This document shows, piece after piece, positions 25,328 through 34,684 of a DNA stretch of 64,000 nt (position 1 is its first letter; the number at the start of each line of letters is the position of its first letter). The translations under genes and the position numbers were made by a program. This stretch comes from Occultella glacieicola. Lineage in GTDB: Bacteria > Actinomycetota > Actinomycetes > Actinomycetales > Beutenbergiaceae. The DNA lies in assembly GCF_004353825.1 (NCBI RefSeq), contig NZ_SMNA01000007.1, positions 62,001 through 126,000 of the forward strand, in the 5' to 3' direction. Below the pieces are notes generated by a model. It worked only from the letters and a program-made list of their open reading frames with translations, did not search any database and was not told where the DNA came from.

Positions 25328-26239
25328 ATGGCCAAACGCAAGAAGTCCGACGGCGTCAATGAGAAGGTCGCGGCCCGTCGCGCCGCGCGCAAGGCGGCTC
25401 AGGCGGCGAACGCCGCGGGCGCCGCGGGTGAGGGCGTGCGGCGCACCTTCGCCGGTCTGCCGGGGGAGGCGGACTGGGTCGCGATGCGCGAGGTGGTTCC
25501 GGCCGCCACGGCGACGGCGCGCACCACCAGCGCCCACGGATCGCGGGACGTCGTGGTCGCCTCGTTGATCCCGGGCATGCTGCCGGCCATGCACCGCACC
25601 GACGGCGTCATCATGGTCGCGCTGCAGACCGCGTCCACGAGCGCCGACCCCAGCCGGGACGTCGCTGCGGCCCTGCTGGAGATCCTCGACACCGAGCCCG
25701 GCACGAGCCTGGACCACTTCGAGCTGCCCGGCCCGGGGCCCCGCCTGCAGGACGTCCTGGACACCGAGTTCCCGTTCGAGGTCACGGTTCACGCGGGCTT
25801 CGACTTCGTGGTGCCCGACGGCGTGGAGCCGGAACCGGAGCTGGCGGCCGCACTCGAGGAGTTCGCGCAGCTGACCGTACCCACCGTGAAGGTGCCCGGC
25901 GTGGAGGCCGCGTACTGGTGCCGGATGGGTGCGCGGGAGTTCCTGCGCTGGTCCCGGACCGAGGACGAGGAGTTGCTCCTCGACGCACTCGCCCGGCTGC
26001 ATGCGAAGCGTGAGTCCGGCCTCGATGAGGACGCCCGGTTCATCGGCGCGTTCCGCTCCAGCGGGCTCGTGGTCCCGGTCTGGGAACTGGCCCGCGGCAC
26101 CGAGGCGGAGGAGCTCGACGACGTCCTCGGCCCCTACCAGGAACGTCTCCTCGCAGCGCTCGCGGTCGACGAGCCGCTGACTGCGGACGAGCGCCGGGCC
26201 CGGGCCGGAATCGTGTCGCGGCAGGTGACGCTCCGGTAG
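25328..26239 (+). CDS. DUF5926 family protein
   Basis: A 303-residue soluble protein of an actinobacterial family of unknown function. It has a very basic N-terminus (MAKRKKSDGVNEKVAARRAARKAA) followed by GLPGEADWVAMREVVPAATATA. The rest is acidic, with PGVEAAYWCRMGAREFLRWSR and DEDARFIGAFRSSGLVVPVWELA. No membrane segments or catalytic motif known to me. TAGGGT exactly six bases before the ATG points to a leaderless message. The glycosyltransferase gene follows 48 bases downstream with its own -10-like site. Family assignment is from memory of the conserved sequence. Confidence 0.7.
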   Translation: MAKRKKSDGVNEKVAARRAARKAAQAANAAGAAGEGVRRTFAGLPGEADWVAMREVVPAATATARTTSAHGSRDVVVASLIPGMLPAMHRTDGVIMVALQTASTSADPSRDVAAALLEILDTEPGTSLDHFELPGPGPRLQDVLDTEFPFEVTVHAGFDFVVPDGVEPEPELAAALEEFAQLTVPTVKVPGVEAAYWCRMGAREFLRWSRTEDEELLLDALARLHAKRESGLDEDARFIGAFRSSGLVVPVWELARGTEAEELDDVLGPYQERLLAALAVDEPLTADERRARAGIVSRQVTLR

Positions 26240-26287
26240 TGGGAGGGTCAACAGGTTCGAAGGCTACGATCGGGTTAGGGTAAAGAA

Positions 26288-27178
26288 GTGAGCAGCGAGT
26301 CGGCCGGGGGCAGCGGTTCCCTACGCGTGATCCGCCGCCGCGCCCCCGACTCCGCCCGGCGGGCCGCCGCGGAAGCGCCGGGGATGGCCTTCCTGCCGGA
26401 CGACCAGCGGGTGGCGGTCGTGATCCCGGCCAAGGACGAGGCCGAACGGATCGCCGCGACGGTGCGGGCCGTGCGGGCGATCCCGCACGTGGACCTCGTG
26501 CTGGTGGTCGACGACGGCTCCGAGGACGACACCCAGCACCTGGCCCGGGGGGCCGGGGCCGTGGTGGTCCGGCACTCCCACAACCGGGGCAAGGCCTCCG
26601 CGATGGAGACCGGCGCCGCTGTGGTGGCCATGCGCGACGCGGAGACCGGCCCGGCGCGGCTGCTGCTGTTCGTGGACGCCGACCTCGGGGCGACCGCGGT
26701 GAACGCCGCCCCGCTGGTGCCGCCGGTGCTGCACGGCAAGGCGGACATGTCGATCGCGACCCTGCCGAAGCAGGCGGGCGCCGCCGGCCGGGGGATCGTC
26801 ACCGGCCTGGCCCGCAGGTCCATCCACGCCGCGACCGGGTGGGCGCCGGCGCAGCCGCTGTCCGGGCAGCGGTGCCTGACCCGGGCCGCGTTCGACGCGG
26901 CGACCCCGCTCGCCCGCGGGTGGGGCGTGGAGACCGGGATGACCATCGACGTGCTTCTCCAGGGTTTCGCCGTGGTGGAGGTGCCCTGCGACCTGCGGCA
27001 CCGGGCCTCCGGCAGCGACCTCAAGGGCCAGTTGCACCGGGCCGCGCAGTACCGGGACGTGGCGATGGCCGTGGCCGCGCGCCGGTTCCGGCACTACAAG
27101 CAGCGCGTCAGCCGCGATCCGAGCGAGGCAGCCGGGCCTTCCGGTGAGGCCGGGCAGGCCGCCGGCCCCGAGCGCTGA
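26288..27178 (+). CDS. Family 2 glycosyltransferase
   Basis: A 296-residue cytoplasmic or membrane-associated GT-A enzyme that transfers a sugar from a nucleotide donor. VAVVIPAKDEAERI and LVLVVDDGSEDDTQ form the nucleotide site, VRHSHNRGKASAME follows, FVDADLG is the metal-binding DxD, and GWGVETGM holds the acceptor-side acidic residue. The pattern is close to the glucosyl-3-phosphoglycerate synthase and dolichyl-phosphate-sugar transferase groups. The GTG start has TAGGGT six bases before it (leaderless). Its last 71 bases overlap the 3' end of the convergent membrane protein gene. Confidence 0.85.
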   Translation: MSSESAGGSGSLRVIRRRAPDSARRAAAEAPGMAFLPDDQRVAVVIPAKDEAERIAATVRAVRAIPHVDLVLVVDDGSEDDTQHLARGAGAVVVRHSHNRGKASAMETGAAVVAMRDAETGPARLLLFVDADLGATAVNAAPLVPPVLHGKADMSIATLPKQAGAAGRGIVTGLARRSIHAATGWAPAQPLSGQRCLTRAAFDAATPLARGWGVETGMTIDVLLQGFAVVEVPCDLRHRASGSDLKGQLHRAAQYRDVAMAVAARRFRHYKQRVSRDPSEAAGPSGEAGQAAGPER

Positions 27179-29528
27179 CCGGTTCGAGCGGCTCCTGGTT
27201 CGCCCGGATCAGGTCGGCGGGCTCGAGCGCGAGCATCCAGGTGGCGCAGGCTGCGAGCAGCAGCGGCACCGTGACCGACACCCCGATGGCCGGGATGGCG
27301 ATCCCGGAGTCGTTGACCAGCAGGCCGAGGCCCAGGGCAACGCCGATCGCGATGATGCCCGGGGGCAGCATCGGGGAGTCCTTACCCATCCGGGAGATCG
27401 GGGTGCCGGCGGAGAGCCAGTCGTACCCGCCACCGCCCGGGGAGGTGATCGCGCCGCGGATCGGCCGGGAGAGCACGAACACGACGGTCAGCACCCCGCA
27501 GATCGCGAGGATCGTCAGCGGCCGGTTCCCGAACAGGATGGTGATGTTCTGGTCCAGTTTGCGCGCGATCACCGGCCACAGCCCGCCGTCGAGCACGGTC
27601 TGGAAGAAGCGGCCGAGGTGGGTGCGCTCGTCCGGTGGGCGTAGCCAGTCGACGAACGCGAGGCTGATGGTGGCGGCCGCCGCCGCCGCCAGGACCACCA
27701 GGACCCGGCGCCAGGTGAGCCCGATGCCGGCCGCCATGAGGGCGAGCAGCCCGTACGCGGGCAGCAGCGCCGGCGGGCCACCGAAGTCCGCGCCGATGCC
27801 CGGGGCGCCGTCGATGACCGCGGCGACGATCCCGATGATGAGCACGATCACCCCGGCGAGCTTGCGCCGTCCCGCCGCGACCAGCGGGTTCGCGATGGCG
27901 ACCGTGACCAGCAGGGTGGACACGGTGAACAGCGAGAACGAGGTGTTGTTCATGCCGTAGAACCGGCCGGCGACGAGCGTCGGCACCCCCATCACGGCCG
28001 AGATCTGCAGCGTCGCCCCGGTGATCACGTCCACGGTGAGCACCCCCGCGGTCACCGCCGCCACCCAGGTGGCCGGGCCGAGGACCCGTCGGCGCCAGGG
28101 CCCGATGAGCGCGATCGTGACGATCAGGGCCACCCAGCCCAGCGTGATCACGGCCAGCCCGAGCGCCGGTGGCGTGGCCCGCCACCACGGCAGCAGGTTC
28201 GCCAGGAACGAGGAGACCGGCAGCGCCCCGATGGACAGCGCGACGACCCGCAGCAGCCGTAGCACCCCGGACCGGGCGACCACGAGGTTCTCGTCGGCCC
28301 GGCGGCGCGGGAAGCGCCGGGCCAGGAAGGCCCGGATCCGGGTCGCGGCCGGACGCTTCAGACCCAGGGCGACCGCGGCGAACAGGGCGAGGTTGAGGAC
28401 CACGAGGATCGAGTAGTAGGTGGGCACCAGCGGCCGCACGGCCTGCGCGTGCAGCTCGTCGTCGAGCAGGCGGTCGATCCGGTCGACGGCGGCACCCGGG
28501 TCCGCGAGTGCCCGCGCCGGAGCGCCGATCGTGACCCCGGTCGGGATCGCGTCGGTGATGCCGAGCAGCCCGGTGAGGGTGGGCTGCTGGTCGGTCGCGA
28601 GGACGTAGCCGTCCTGCCGCGTCGAGGAGGAGGTGAGCACGGCCTGGTCCTGGCCCGGGCCACTGACCGCGAGTACGCGCAGGCCCGGGCCGCCACCGGA
28701 GTCGGAGATCCCGGACAGGATGATCACCGGGTCGGTCCCGGAGTCGAGGATGCCCTGGACGATCGCGGCCACGTGCTCGTCGGCGACCTGGACCTGGTTC
28801 GCGTGGTACTGCTCGGTCGTGACCGGGCCGGGGGCGTCCTGGATGTCGCCGGCGTCGATCACCACCAGCCGGGAGCGCTCGAGCGCGATGGCCGTCTGGG
28901 TGGTCCACTCCTCGGCGTCGGTCGGCTGACGGAGGTGGTCCTGGGTGTGGCCGGTGGAGTCGGCGAGCGCGATCGCGGCACCCGGCCCGATGCTGGTCGC
29001 GGGGGTGCCCGTGCTCGCGACCGCGTCGCCGAGCAACCCGAGCCGGGCGTCGAAGTTCTCCTCGGCGGCCGCCGTGGTGTAGTCGAGCCACCCCGGCACG
29101 GCCCCCTCCTGCCCGACCTCGAGCAGGTCGCGGCACGGGTCCTGGGAGTCCGCGGCCCGGGTGCCCGAGGAGATGGCCAGCCAGCCGTCGGCGGGGCACG
29201 ACGAGGTGTGCACGCTGCGGACCACGAGCGAGCCGACCGAGTCCTGGGCCAGCGACCACAGGGCCGGGGTCTGCGGGGTGATGTCGGCCCAGGCGAGGCC
29301 GGCCACCCCGATCATCACGACCGGCCGGTCGGTGCCGGCCTCCCGGGGCGCCCCGCCCGTGGTGAGCGTCCCCGCCGGACCCGGCCGGTCGCCGTCGGGC
29401 GTCGCCGTGGCGCCCATCGCCGGGGTGAGCAGGAACAGCCCGACGGCGCACGCGGCGACCACGAGGGCGCGCCACAGGGGCGGCAGGGAGCGCGCGTTCG
29501 GCGCCGGGGTCGTCGTGCTCGGGGTCAT
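27108..29528 (-). CDS. Large membrane protein with extracytoplasmic phosphatase-like domain
   Basis: An 806-residue protein I do not recognise by name. A signal-like segment (ALVVAACAVGLFLLTPAMG) is followed by about 330 extracytoplasmic residues. This part has alkaline phosphatase/sulfatase-fold flavour (PVVMIGVAGLAWADI, RLVVIDAGDIQD, VADEHVAAIVQGI, VIILSGISDSGGG) but no obvious metal ligands. From about 370 on there are about ten membrane segments and a basic cytoplasmic tail. Actinobacterial relatives are annotated hypothetical. A cell-envelope role is plausible only from topology and the neighbouring glycosyltransferase. TACGCT lies eight bases before the ATG. The 3' end overlaps the GT2 gene by 71 bases. 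Confidence 0.8.
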   Translation of the reverse strand: MTPSTTTPAPNARSLPPLWRALVVAACAVGLFLLTPAMGATATPDGDRPGPAGTLTTGGAPREAGTDRPVVMIGVAGLAWADITPQTPALWSLAQDSVGSLVVRSVHTSSCPADGWLAISSGTRAADSQDPCRDLLEVGQEGAVPGWLDYTTAAAEENFDARLGLLGDAVASTGTPATSIGPGAAIALADSTGHTQDHLRQPTDAEEWTTQTAIALERSRLVVIDAGDIQDAPGPVTTEQYHANQVQVADEHVAAIVQGILDSGTDPVIILSGISDSGGGPGLRVLAVSGPGQDQAVLTSSSTRQDGYVLATDQQPTLTGLLGITDAIPTGVTIGAPARALADPGAAVDRIDRLLDDELHAQAVRPLVPTYYSILVVLNLALFAAVALGLKRPAATRIRAFLARRFPRRRADENLVVARSGVLRLLRVVALSIGALPVSSFLANLLPWWRATPPALGLAVITLGWVALIVTIALIGPWRRRVLGPATWVAAVTAGVLTVDVITGATLQISAVMGVPTLVAGRFYGMNNTSFSLFTVSTLLVTVAIANPLVAAGRRKLAGVIVLIIGIVAAVIDGAPGIGADFGGPPALLPAYGLLALMAAGIGLTWRRVLVVLAAAAAATISLAFVDWLRPPDERTHLGRFFQTVLDGGLWPVIARKLDQNITILFGNRPLTILAICGVLTVVFVLSRPIRGAITSPGGGGYDWLSAGTPISRMGKDSPMLPPGIIAIGVALGLGLLVNDSGIAIPAIGVSVTVPLLLAACATWMLALEPADLIRANQEPLEPVSARGRRPARPHRKARLPRSDRG

Positions 29529-29712
29529 CGCACCTCAGCGTAGAGGCGCGATGCGAAGGAATCGTGCGGGGGTGCGGGGGATTCGTGCGCCCGGGCGGCG
29601 CCGATGAACGGCTGTGATTGCGCTCTCGGCGATCCCGAGGACATCGGGCCTAGCATCCACACCGGCGGTCCGGTACTGTTTCCGCTTGAGGTTGCAGTGC
29701 ATCGCACGTCTT

Positions 29713-29738
29713 GACGTCGACCTTCGCAGGTCGGCGTC
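29713..29738 (+). promoter_or_regulatory. Hairpin with T-rich tail in the cold-shock gene leader
   Basis: GACGTCGACCT and AGGTCGGCGTC pair with one mismatch around a TCGC tetraloop, followed by GTTCTTCTT. It sits about 87 bases before the cold-shock ATG, inside the likely 5' leader. The shape is that of an attenuator or a temperature-responsive leader element; function is inferred. Confidence 0.4.
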
Positions 29739-29824
29739 GTTCTTCTTACCGGAGAGTGACGAACGACACCGTGGCCGCGGGCTCGACAAGCGGTCCCGCG
29801 ACAACACTCCCGAAGGAGAACAAT

Positions 29825-30028
29825 ATGACCACCGGAATCGTGAAGTGGTTCAACGCCGAGAAGGGCTTCGGCTTCATCGCCCCCGAGGATGGCAGCGCCG
29901 ACGTGTTCGCGCACTACTCCGCCATCGCCACGAGCGGCTACCGCACGCTCGAGGAGAACCAGCGGGTCGAGTTCGAGGTGACGCAGGGCCCCAAGGGCCC
30001 GCAGGCCTCGGACATCCGTCCCCTCTGA
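29825..30028 (+). CDS. cspA: Cold-shock domain protein, CspA family
   Basis: A 67-residue OB-fold RNA chaperone that binds single-stranded RNA/DNA. RNP1 is KGFGFI and RNP2 is VFAHYS, in the usual order after GIVKWFN; the length is typical for the family. AAGGAG lies seven bases before the ATG. A leader of more than 100 bases precedes it, with a hairpin at 29713-29738, and a strong terminator follows at 30070-30107, so it is a single-gene unit. Whether it is cold-induced or constitutive cannot be told. Confidence 0.95.
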   Translation: MTTGIVKWFNAEKGFGFIAPEDGSADVFAHYSAIATSGYRTLEENQRVEFEVTQGPKGPQASDIRPL

Positions 30029-30069
30029 GTTTCGCTCGCGGGGCCGTCCGAGCCCCCCGTTAGAACTCT

Positions 30070-30107
30070 GCGAAGCGCACCATCCCCTCGGGGGTGGTGC
30101 GCTTCGC
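30070..30107. terminator. Terminator between cspA and lipid kinase
   Basis: Perfect 13-base arms GCGAAGCGCACCA (30070-30082) and complement (30095-30107) around a 12-base GC-rich loop that can pair further. It lies between convergent genes and can serve both. Confidence 0.75.
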
Positions 30108-30131
30108 CCGTTCCGGGCCACCGACGGGCCA

Positions 30132-31313
30132 CTAACTCGACGGTGCGGGCGGGAGGGGCCGGCTGTCCGCCGCATCGTTGGTTCGCACGTACAGCCCGGC
30201 CGGCTCCACCCGCACCCGCAGCCCGATCGCCTCGCCGATGAGGTCGCCGTCGACCTGGACGTGCGCGGGCTCCTCGATGAGCACCCGGACCTGCTTGCCG
30301 CGCCAGAACTCGATCGTGCTCGGACTGTTCGGCAGTTGCCGGCGGATCCCCAGGCCCTGCCCGACAACCTGACCGAAGAGTGAGGCCCACCCGAACAGGC
30401 CGCCCCGGGTGTCCAGGGCGGCGATGTCCAACCAGCCGTCGTTGATCTCGGCGTCGGGCAGCAGCACGATCCCACCGGGTAGGCGGCCGCAGTTCGCGAA
30501 CAGCAGGCTGCGCAGCCGCAGTTGCTGACCGGGGGCCTCGTCCACGGTCATCCGGAGCCGGACCTTGCGGCCGTGCAGGTGCCGGGCCCCGGCCAGGAAG
30601 TACGCGAACCAGCCCATCCGGGCCTTCAGCTGGTCGTCCGCGCCGGCCACCATCGCGGCGTCGAACCCGACGCCCGCCATCACCAGGAACAGATGCTCGT
30701 CCTCGTCGACGGGTGCGGCGCCGTCGACCGGGTCCACCTCGCCGTCGGTGGGCCGCAGCCGTTCGGGCCGGACCCAGCCGATGTCGATCGGGTGGTCGGT
30801 GCCGGTCACCGCGGTCCGGATCAGGCTGCGGGTGCCGTCGATCGGCAGGTCGAGGTTGCGGGCGAGCAGGTTCCCCGTGCCCAGCGGCAGCAGCCCCATC
30901 GGCGTGGTCGTGCCGATCAGGGCCTTCGCCACCGCCCGGACGGTGCCGTCACCACCGGCCGCGACCACCACGGACGCGCCCGCCGCCACGGCGTCGCGCG
31001 CCTGGCCGAGGCCCGGGTCGGCCACCGTGGTCTCGTACCAGAGCGGTTCGGGCAGGCCGGCCTCGGCGCAGACCTGTTCGACGGCGGCCCGCAGCCGGCG
31101 CGGGTCGCTCGCCTTGATCGGGTTCACCACGAAGGCGGGCGGCCCGGTCGGCACTGTGGGATCCGCGGCCTCGACGGTGCCCGCGCCGAGGGAGGGCACC
31201 CGCTGGTTGCGCTCGGAGATCCGGCGCAGCAGCACCAGGCCCACCACCACCGCGACGAGCGCCAGGACGAGCGCGACGACGCTCACCGCCTGTTCCCAGG
31301 TCATGGCCTGCAT
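30132..31313 (-). CDS. Diacylglycerol kinase family lipid kinase
   Basis: A 393-residue member of the DagK/YegS/sphingosine kinase family, which phosphorylates lipid hydroxyls with ATP. A single N-terminal membrane segment ([21 protein letters not shown]) anchors it. The nucleotide loop is [13 protein letters not shown], followed by [13 protein letters not shown], and the C-terminal beta domain includes [10 protein letters not shown] and [18 protein letters not shown] seven bases before the ATG suggests leaderless expression. Divergent from serS. The membrane anchor is an addition to the usual soluble form. Likely substrate is diacylglycerol, from family knowledge. Confidence 0.88.
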   Translation of the reverse strand: MQAMTWEQAVSVVALVLALVAVVVGLVLLRRISERNQRVPSLGAGTVEAADPTVPTGPPAFVVNPIKASDPRRLRAAVEQVCAEAGLPEPLWYETTVADPGLGQARDAVAAGASVVVAAGGDGTVRAVAKALIGTTTPMGLLPLGTGNLLARNLDLPIDGTRSLIRTAVTGTDHPIDIGWVRPERLRPTDGEVDPVDGAAPVDEDEHLFLVMAGVGFDAAMVAGADDQLKARMGWFAYFLAGARHLHGRKVRLRMTVDEAPGQQLRLRSLLFANCGRLPGGIVLLPDAEINDGWLDIAALDTRGGLFGWASLFGQVVGQGLGIRRQLPNSPSTIEFWRGKQVRVLIEEPAHVQVDGDLIGEAIGLRVRVEPAGLYVRTNDAADSRPLPPAPSS

Positions 31314-31398
31314 GACCAGCACGGTATCCCGCCGCTCGGACGGGTCCCCGCTCGCCGCCCCGCGCACCGCCGCGCCCGGGACCGATACGCTCGTGGGT

Positions 31399-32682
31399 GT
31401 GATCGATCTGAAGAGCCTTCGCGAGGATCCGGACGTCGCACGAGCGAGCCAACGGGCCCGCGGGGAGTCTCCCGGCCTGGTGGACAGGGTCCTCGACGCG
31501 GACGCCCGGCGACGCGCGCTGCTCACCGAGTTCGAGCGGCTGCGCGCGGAGCAGAAGGAAGTCTCCCGGTCCGTCGGGAAGGCGTCGCCGGAGGAGCGGT
31601 CGGCGATCCTGGGCCGGGCCAAGGAGCTCTCCGACCACGTCAAGGCGGCGGAGGCGGACGCCGACCGCGCGCGCGACGACCTGGACCGGCTGGTCGCCGG
31701 CTTCCCGAACATCGTGCTCGACGGCGTCCCGGCAGGCGGCGAGGACGACTACGTGGTGCTGCGCACCGAGGGCAGCCCGCGTGACTTCGCGGCGGAGGGG
31801 TTCACACCGCGCGACCACCTGGAGATCGGCGAGCTGCTCGGCGCGATCGACACCGAGCGCGGCGCGAAGGTCTCCGGCGCCCGGTTCTACTACCTCACCG
31901 GGATCGGTGCCCGCCTCGAGCTCGCGCTGCTGAATGCCGCCATCGACAAGGCCCTCGCGGCGGGGTTCACCCCGATGATCACGCCGACCCTGGTCAAGCC
32001 CGAGATCATGGCCGGCACCGGGTTCCTCGGCGCCCACGCCGACGAGATCTACCGCCTCGAGGCGGACGACCTGTACCTGGTCGGCACCTCCGAGGTCGCC
32101 CTGGCCGGCTACCACTCGCGCGAGATCCTCGACCTGAGTGCCGGGCCGAAGCGGTACGCCGGCTGGTCCGCCTGCTATCGCCGCGAGGCGGGCTCCTACG
32201 GCAAGGACACCCGCGGCATCATCCGGGTCCACCAGTTCCACAAGGTGGAGATGTTCTCCTACGCCCCGATCGAGGAGGCCGAGGCCGAGCACGCCCGCCT
32301 GCTCGCCTGGGAGGAGGAGATGCTCGCCGCCGCCGGTCTGCCCTACCGGGTGATCGACACGGCGGCCGGGGACCTCGGCACCAGCGCCGCCCGCAAGTTC
32401 GACTGCGAGGCCTGGCTGCCCACCCAGGGCCGCTACCTGGAACTGACCTCCACCTCGAACTGCACCACGTACCAGGCCCGCCGCCTCGGCATCCGCGAGC
32501 GGACGCTGTCGGGTACACGACCGGTGGCGACGCTGAACGGGACGCTCGCGACCACCCGCTGGCTCGTCGCGATCCTGGAGAACCACCAGTTGCCGGACGG
32601 GTCCGTGCGGGTCCCCGAGGGCCTGCGCGGCTACCTCGGCGGGCTCGAGGTGCTCGAGCCGGCCGCACCGGTGACTGCATGA
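31399..32682 (+). CDS. serS: Seryl-tRNA synthetase
   Basis: A 427-residue class II synthetase charging tRNA-Ser and tRNA-Sec. The N-terminal long coiled-coil arm (about 30-105) grips the long variable arm of tRNA-Ser. Class II motif 1 lies in [19 protein letters not shown], motif 2 is [21 protein letters not shown], motif 3 is [16 protein letters not shown]. The GTG start lies eight bases after a TACGCT -10-like hexamer, so the mRNA is probably leaderless. It overlaps the HAD gene by four bases. Two of its likely substrates, tRNA-Ser(UGA) and tRNA-Ser(GCU), are encoded at 47890 and 49672. Confidence 0.97.
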   Translation: MIDLKSLREDPDVARASQRARGESPGLVDRVLDADARRRALLTEFERLRAEQKEVSRSVGKASPEERSAILGRAKELSDHVKAAEADADRARDDLDRLVAGFPNIVLDGVPAGGEDDYVVLRTEGSPRDFAAEGFTPRDHLEIGELLGAIDTERGAKVSGARFYYLTGIGARLELALLNAAIDKALAAGFTPMITPTLVKPEIMAGTGFLGAHADEIYRLEADDLYLVGTSEVALAGYHSREILDLSAGPKRYAGWSACYRREAGSYGKDTRGIIRVHQFHKVEMFSYAPIEEAEAEHARLLAWEEEMLAAAGLPYRVIDTAAGDLGTSAARKFDCEAWLPTQGRYLELTSTSNCTTYQARRLGIRERTLSGTRPVATLNGTLATTRWLVAILENHQLPDGSVRVPEGLRGYLGGLEVLEPAAPVTA

Positions 32683-33527
32683 GCGTGGCGTTCACCCCGG
32701 AGGCCCTCGCGGACCTGCGCCCCGGGCCGCAGCTGCTGGTCGCCCTCGACATCGACGGCACCATCCTCGGCCACGACGGCACGATGTCCGACGGCGTCAT
32801 CGCCGCGGTCGGTGACCTCGCCTCGAGCGGCACGCACGTCGTGCTCTCCACGGGCCGGTCGCTGCAGGCGGTCACTCCGATCCTGGCGCACCTGGGCCTG
32901 GCGACCGGGTGGGCGGTCTGCTCCAACGGCGCCGTCACGATCCGGTTGGACCCGGAGCTGGAGGGCGGCTACGAGATCAACGATGTCGCCACCTTCGACC
33001 CGGAGCCGACGCTGCGACTGCTGCGCGAGCACGCCCCGGACGTGCTGTTCGCCGTCGAGGAGCTCGGCCACGGGTTCAAGGTGACCGCACCGTTCCCGAT
33101 GGGCGAGCTCACCGGGGAGGTGCGCGTCGTCGACTTCGAGGAGTTGTGCGCGGCGCCGGCGTCCCGGCTCACGCTGCGCGCGCCCGACCTGGACGCGGAC
33201 GACTTCCACGACCTCGTCGAGCGCAGCGGGCTGCACGGCGTCAGCTACGCCGTCGGGTGGACCGCGTGGCTGGACATCGCACCGGAGGGCATCTCCAAGG
33301 CGAGCGCGCTCGAGGTGGTGCGCCAGCGCCTCGAGGTGCCGGAGGGGTCCACCCTGGCCGCCGGCGACGGCCGCAACGACATCGAGATGCTCGGCTGGGC
33401 CGGCGTCGGAGTGGCGATGGGCGGCGCCGACGCGGACACCCTCGCCGCGGCGGACGTGCACACCGGGCCGGTGGAGGACGATGGGCTGGTGCCGATCCTG
33501 AGGGCGGTCCTGCGCGGCGGGCGCTGA
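32679..33527 (+). CDS. Cof-type HAD phosphatase
   Basis: A 282-residue cytoplasmic HAD phosphatase of the Cof/YidA type (C2B cap). Motif I is [13 protein letters not shown], motif [10 protein letters not shown], motif III Lys in EGISKASAL, motif [14 protein letters not shown], followed by the GVGVAMGGA segment typical of the family. ATGA overlap with serS means co-translation. Family members act on sugar phosphates, FMN or nucleotides; which one here is unknown. Confidence 0.9.
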   Translation: MSVAFTPEALADLRPGPQLLVALDIDGTILGHDGTMSDGVIAAVGDLASSGTHVVLSTGRSLQAVTPILAHLGLATGWAVCSNGAVTIRLDPELEGGYEINDVATFDPEPTLRLLREHAPDVLFAVEELGHGFKVTAPFPMGELTGEVRVVDFEELCAAPASRLTLRAPDLDADDFHDLVERSGLHGVSYAVGWTAWLDIAPEGISKASALEVVRQRLEVPEGSTLAAGDGRNDIEMLGWAGVGVAMGGADADTLAAADVHTGPVEDDGLVPILRAVLRGGR

Positions 33528-33546
33528 TAGGGCACACTGACGATCC

Positions 33547-34554
33547 GTGGCCCCAGACATCGATGACGTGGCGCGGGCGGCGGGAGTCTCGACGGCGACC
33601 GTCTCGCGCGCGCTGCGCGGGCTGCCGAACGTGCGCGAGTCCACACGCGCCCGCGTGCGCCTGGCCGCGATCGAGCTCGGGTACGCACCGTCCGCGTCCG
33701 CGGCGTCGCTGGCGTCCGGACGGACCCGCACGGTCGGGCTGCTGACGCCCTGGTTCCGGCGCTGGTTCCACGCGTCCGTCACCGAGGGGGCGGAGCGGGC
33801 CCTGCGGGCCGACGGCTTCGACGCCCTGCTGTACTCCTTCGAACTGGACGATCAGTTCCGGCGCTCGCGGGTGGACCCGTTCGTGCTGCGACGGCGGGTG
33901 GACGGGGTCCTGGTGGTCGGCATGACGCTCGACCCCGAGGAGATCGCGACCCTCGCGGGGCTGGAGGTGCCGCTCGTGTTCGTCGGGGCCGGGCCGCCCG
34001 AGCAGGTCACCGTCGGGGTCGACGACGACGCCGCAGCCCGGACCGCCACCAGGCACCTGCTCGCGCTCGGGCACACCCGGATCGGCTACCTCGGCGGTGC
34101 CCAGGCCGAACGGGCACCGTGGTCGCCACCGGTACTGCGGCTCGAGGGCTTCCGGGCCGAGCTCGCGGCAGCGGGCCTCGAGACGCGACCGGGGTGGCTG
34201 GTACACGGGCACTTCGGCATGACCGGTGGGCGCACGGCGTGCGGGGGCCTCCTGGATGCCCATCCGGACGTCACCGCGATCTTCGCGGCATCGGACGAGA
34301 TGGCGTTCGGCGCGATGCAGGCGATCCGGGACCGCGGACTCCGGGTCCCGGAGGACGTCTCCGTGATCGGGATCGACGGCCATGACCTCAGCGAGCTCGT
34401 CGGCCTGACCACGGTGGCGCAGGACGCGGTCGAGCAGGGGGCCGCTGCGGCCGCGCTCGTCCTCGAGATGCTCACGGGCACCCCGGTGGGCAACCGGCTG
34501 ACCTACCCGGTGTCCCTGATAGAGCGCTCTTCCACTGGAATACCGCCGATCTGA
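33547..34554 (+). CDS. LacI family regulator (likely of the AglEFG-like importer)
   Basis: A 335-residue repressor. The N-terminal helix-turn-helix is DIDDVARAAGVSTATVSRALRG, followed by a hinge helix region (SASAASLASGRT) and a type I periplasmic-binding-like sensor domain with IGYLGG, FAASDEMAFGAMQAIRD and VSVIGIDGHDLSEL. GTG start at 33547, 19 bases after the HAD gene. The importer genes begin 130 bases downstream, and the gap holds a LacI-type AAGCGCTT operator (34610-34617), so local control of the sugar importer is likely. Inducer sugar unknown. Confidence 0.9.
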   Translation: MAPDIDDVARAAGVSTATVSRALRGLPNVRESTRARVRLAAIELGYAPSASAASLASGRTRTVGLLTPWFRRWFHASVTEGAERALRADGFDALLYSFELDDQFRRSRVDPFVLRRRVDGVLVVGMTLDPEEIATLAGLEVPLVFVGAGPPEQVTVGVDDDAAARTATRHLLALGHTRIGYLGGAQAERAPWSPPVLRLEGFRAELAAAGLETRPGWLVHGHFGMTGGRTACGGLLDAHPDVTAIFAASDEMAFGAMQAIRDRGLRVPEDVSVIGIDGHDLSELVGLTTVAQDAVEQGAAAAALVLEMLTGTPVGNRLTYPVSLIERSSTGIPPI

Positions 34555-34608
34555 CCGTGATGGGATTGTTATGCGCTCAGGGCCTGATTCGCTTGCAGCG
34601 GCCCGCCG

Positions 34609-34620
34609 TAAGCGCTTGCA
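34609..34620. promoter_or_regulatory. LacI-type operator before the AglEFG-like importer
   Basis: TAAGCGCTTGCA contains the CpG-centred palindrome AAGCGCTT, the classical core for LacI-family binding. It lies between the LacI regulator and the binding protein it probably controls, about 65 bases before the ATG at 34685. Confidence 0.6.
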
Positions 34621-34684
34621 TGGGTAGGCGACAGCGCGGGTCCCGCGCTGTCGGCTTCCCGACGTGTAGCAGGAGGACAGCTCG

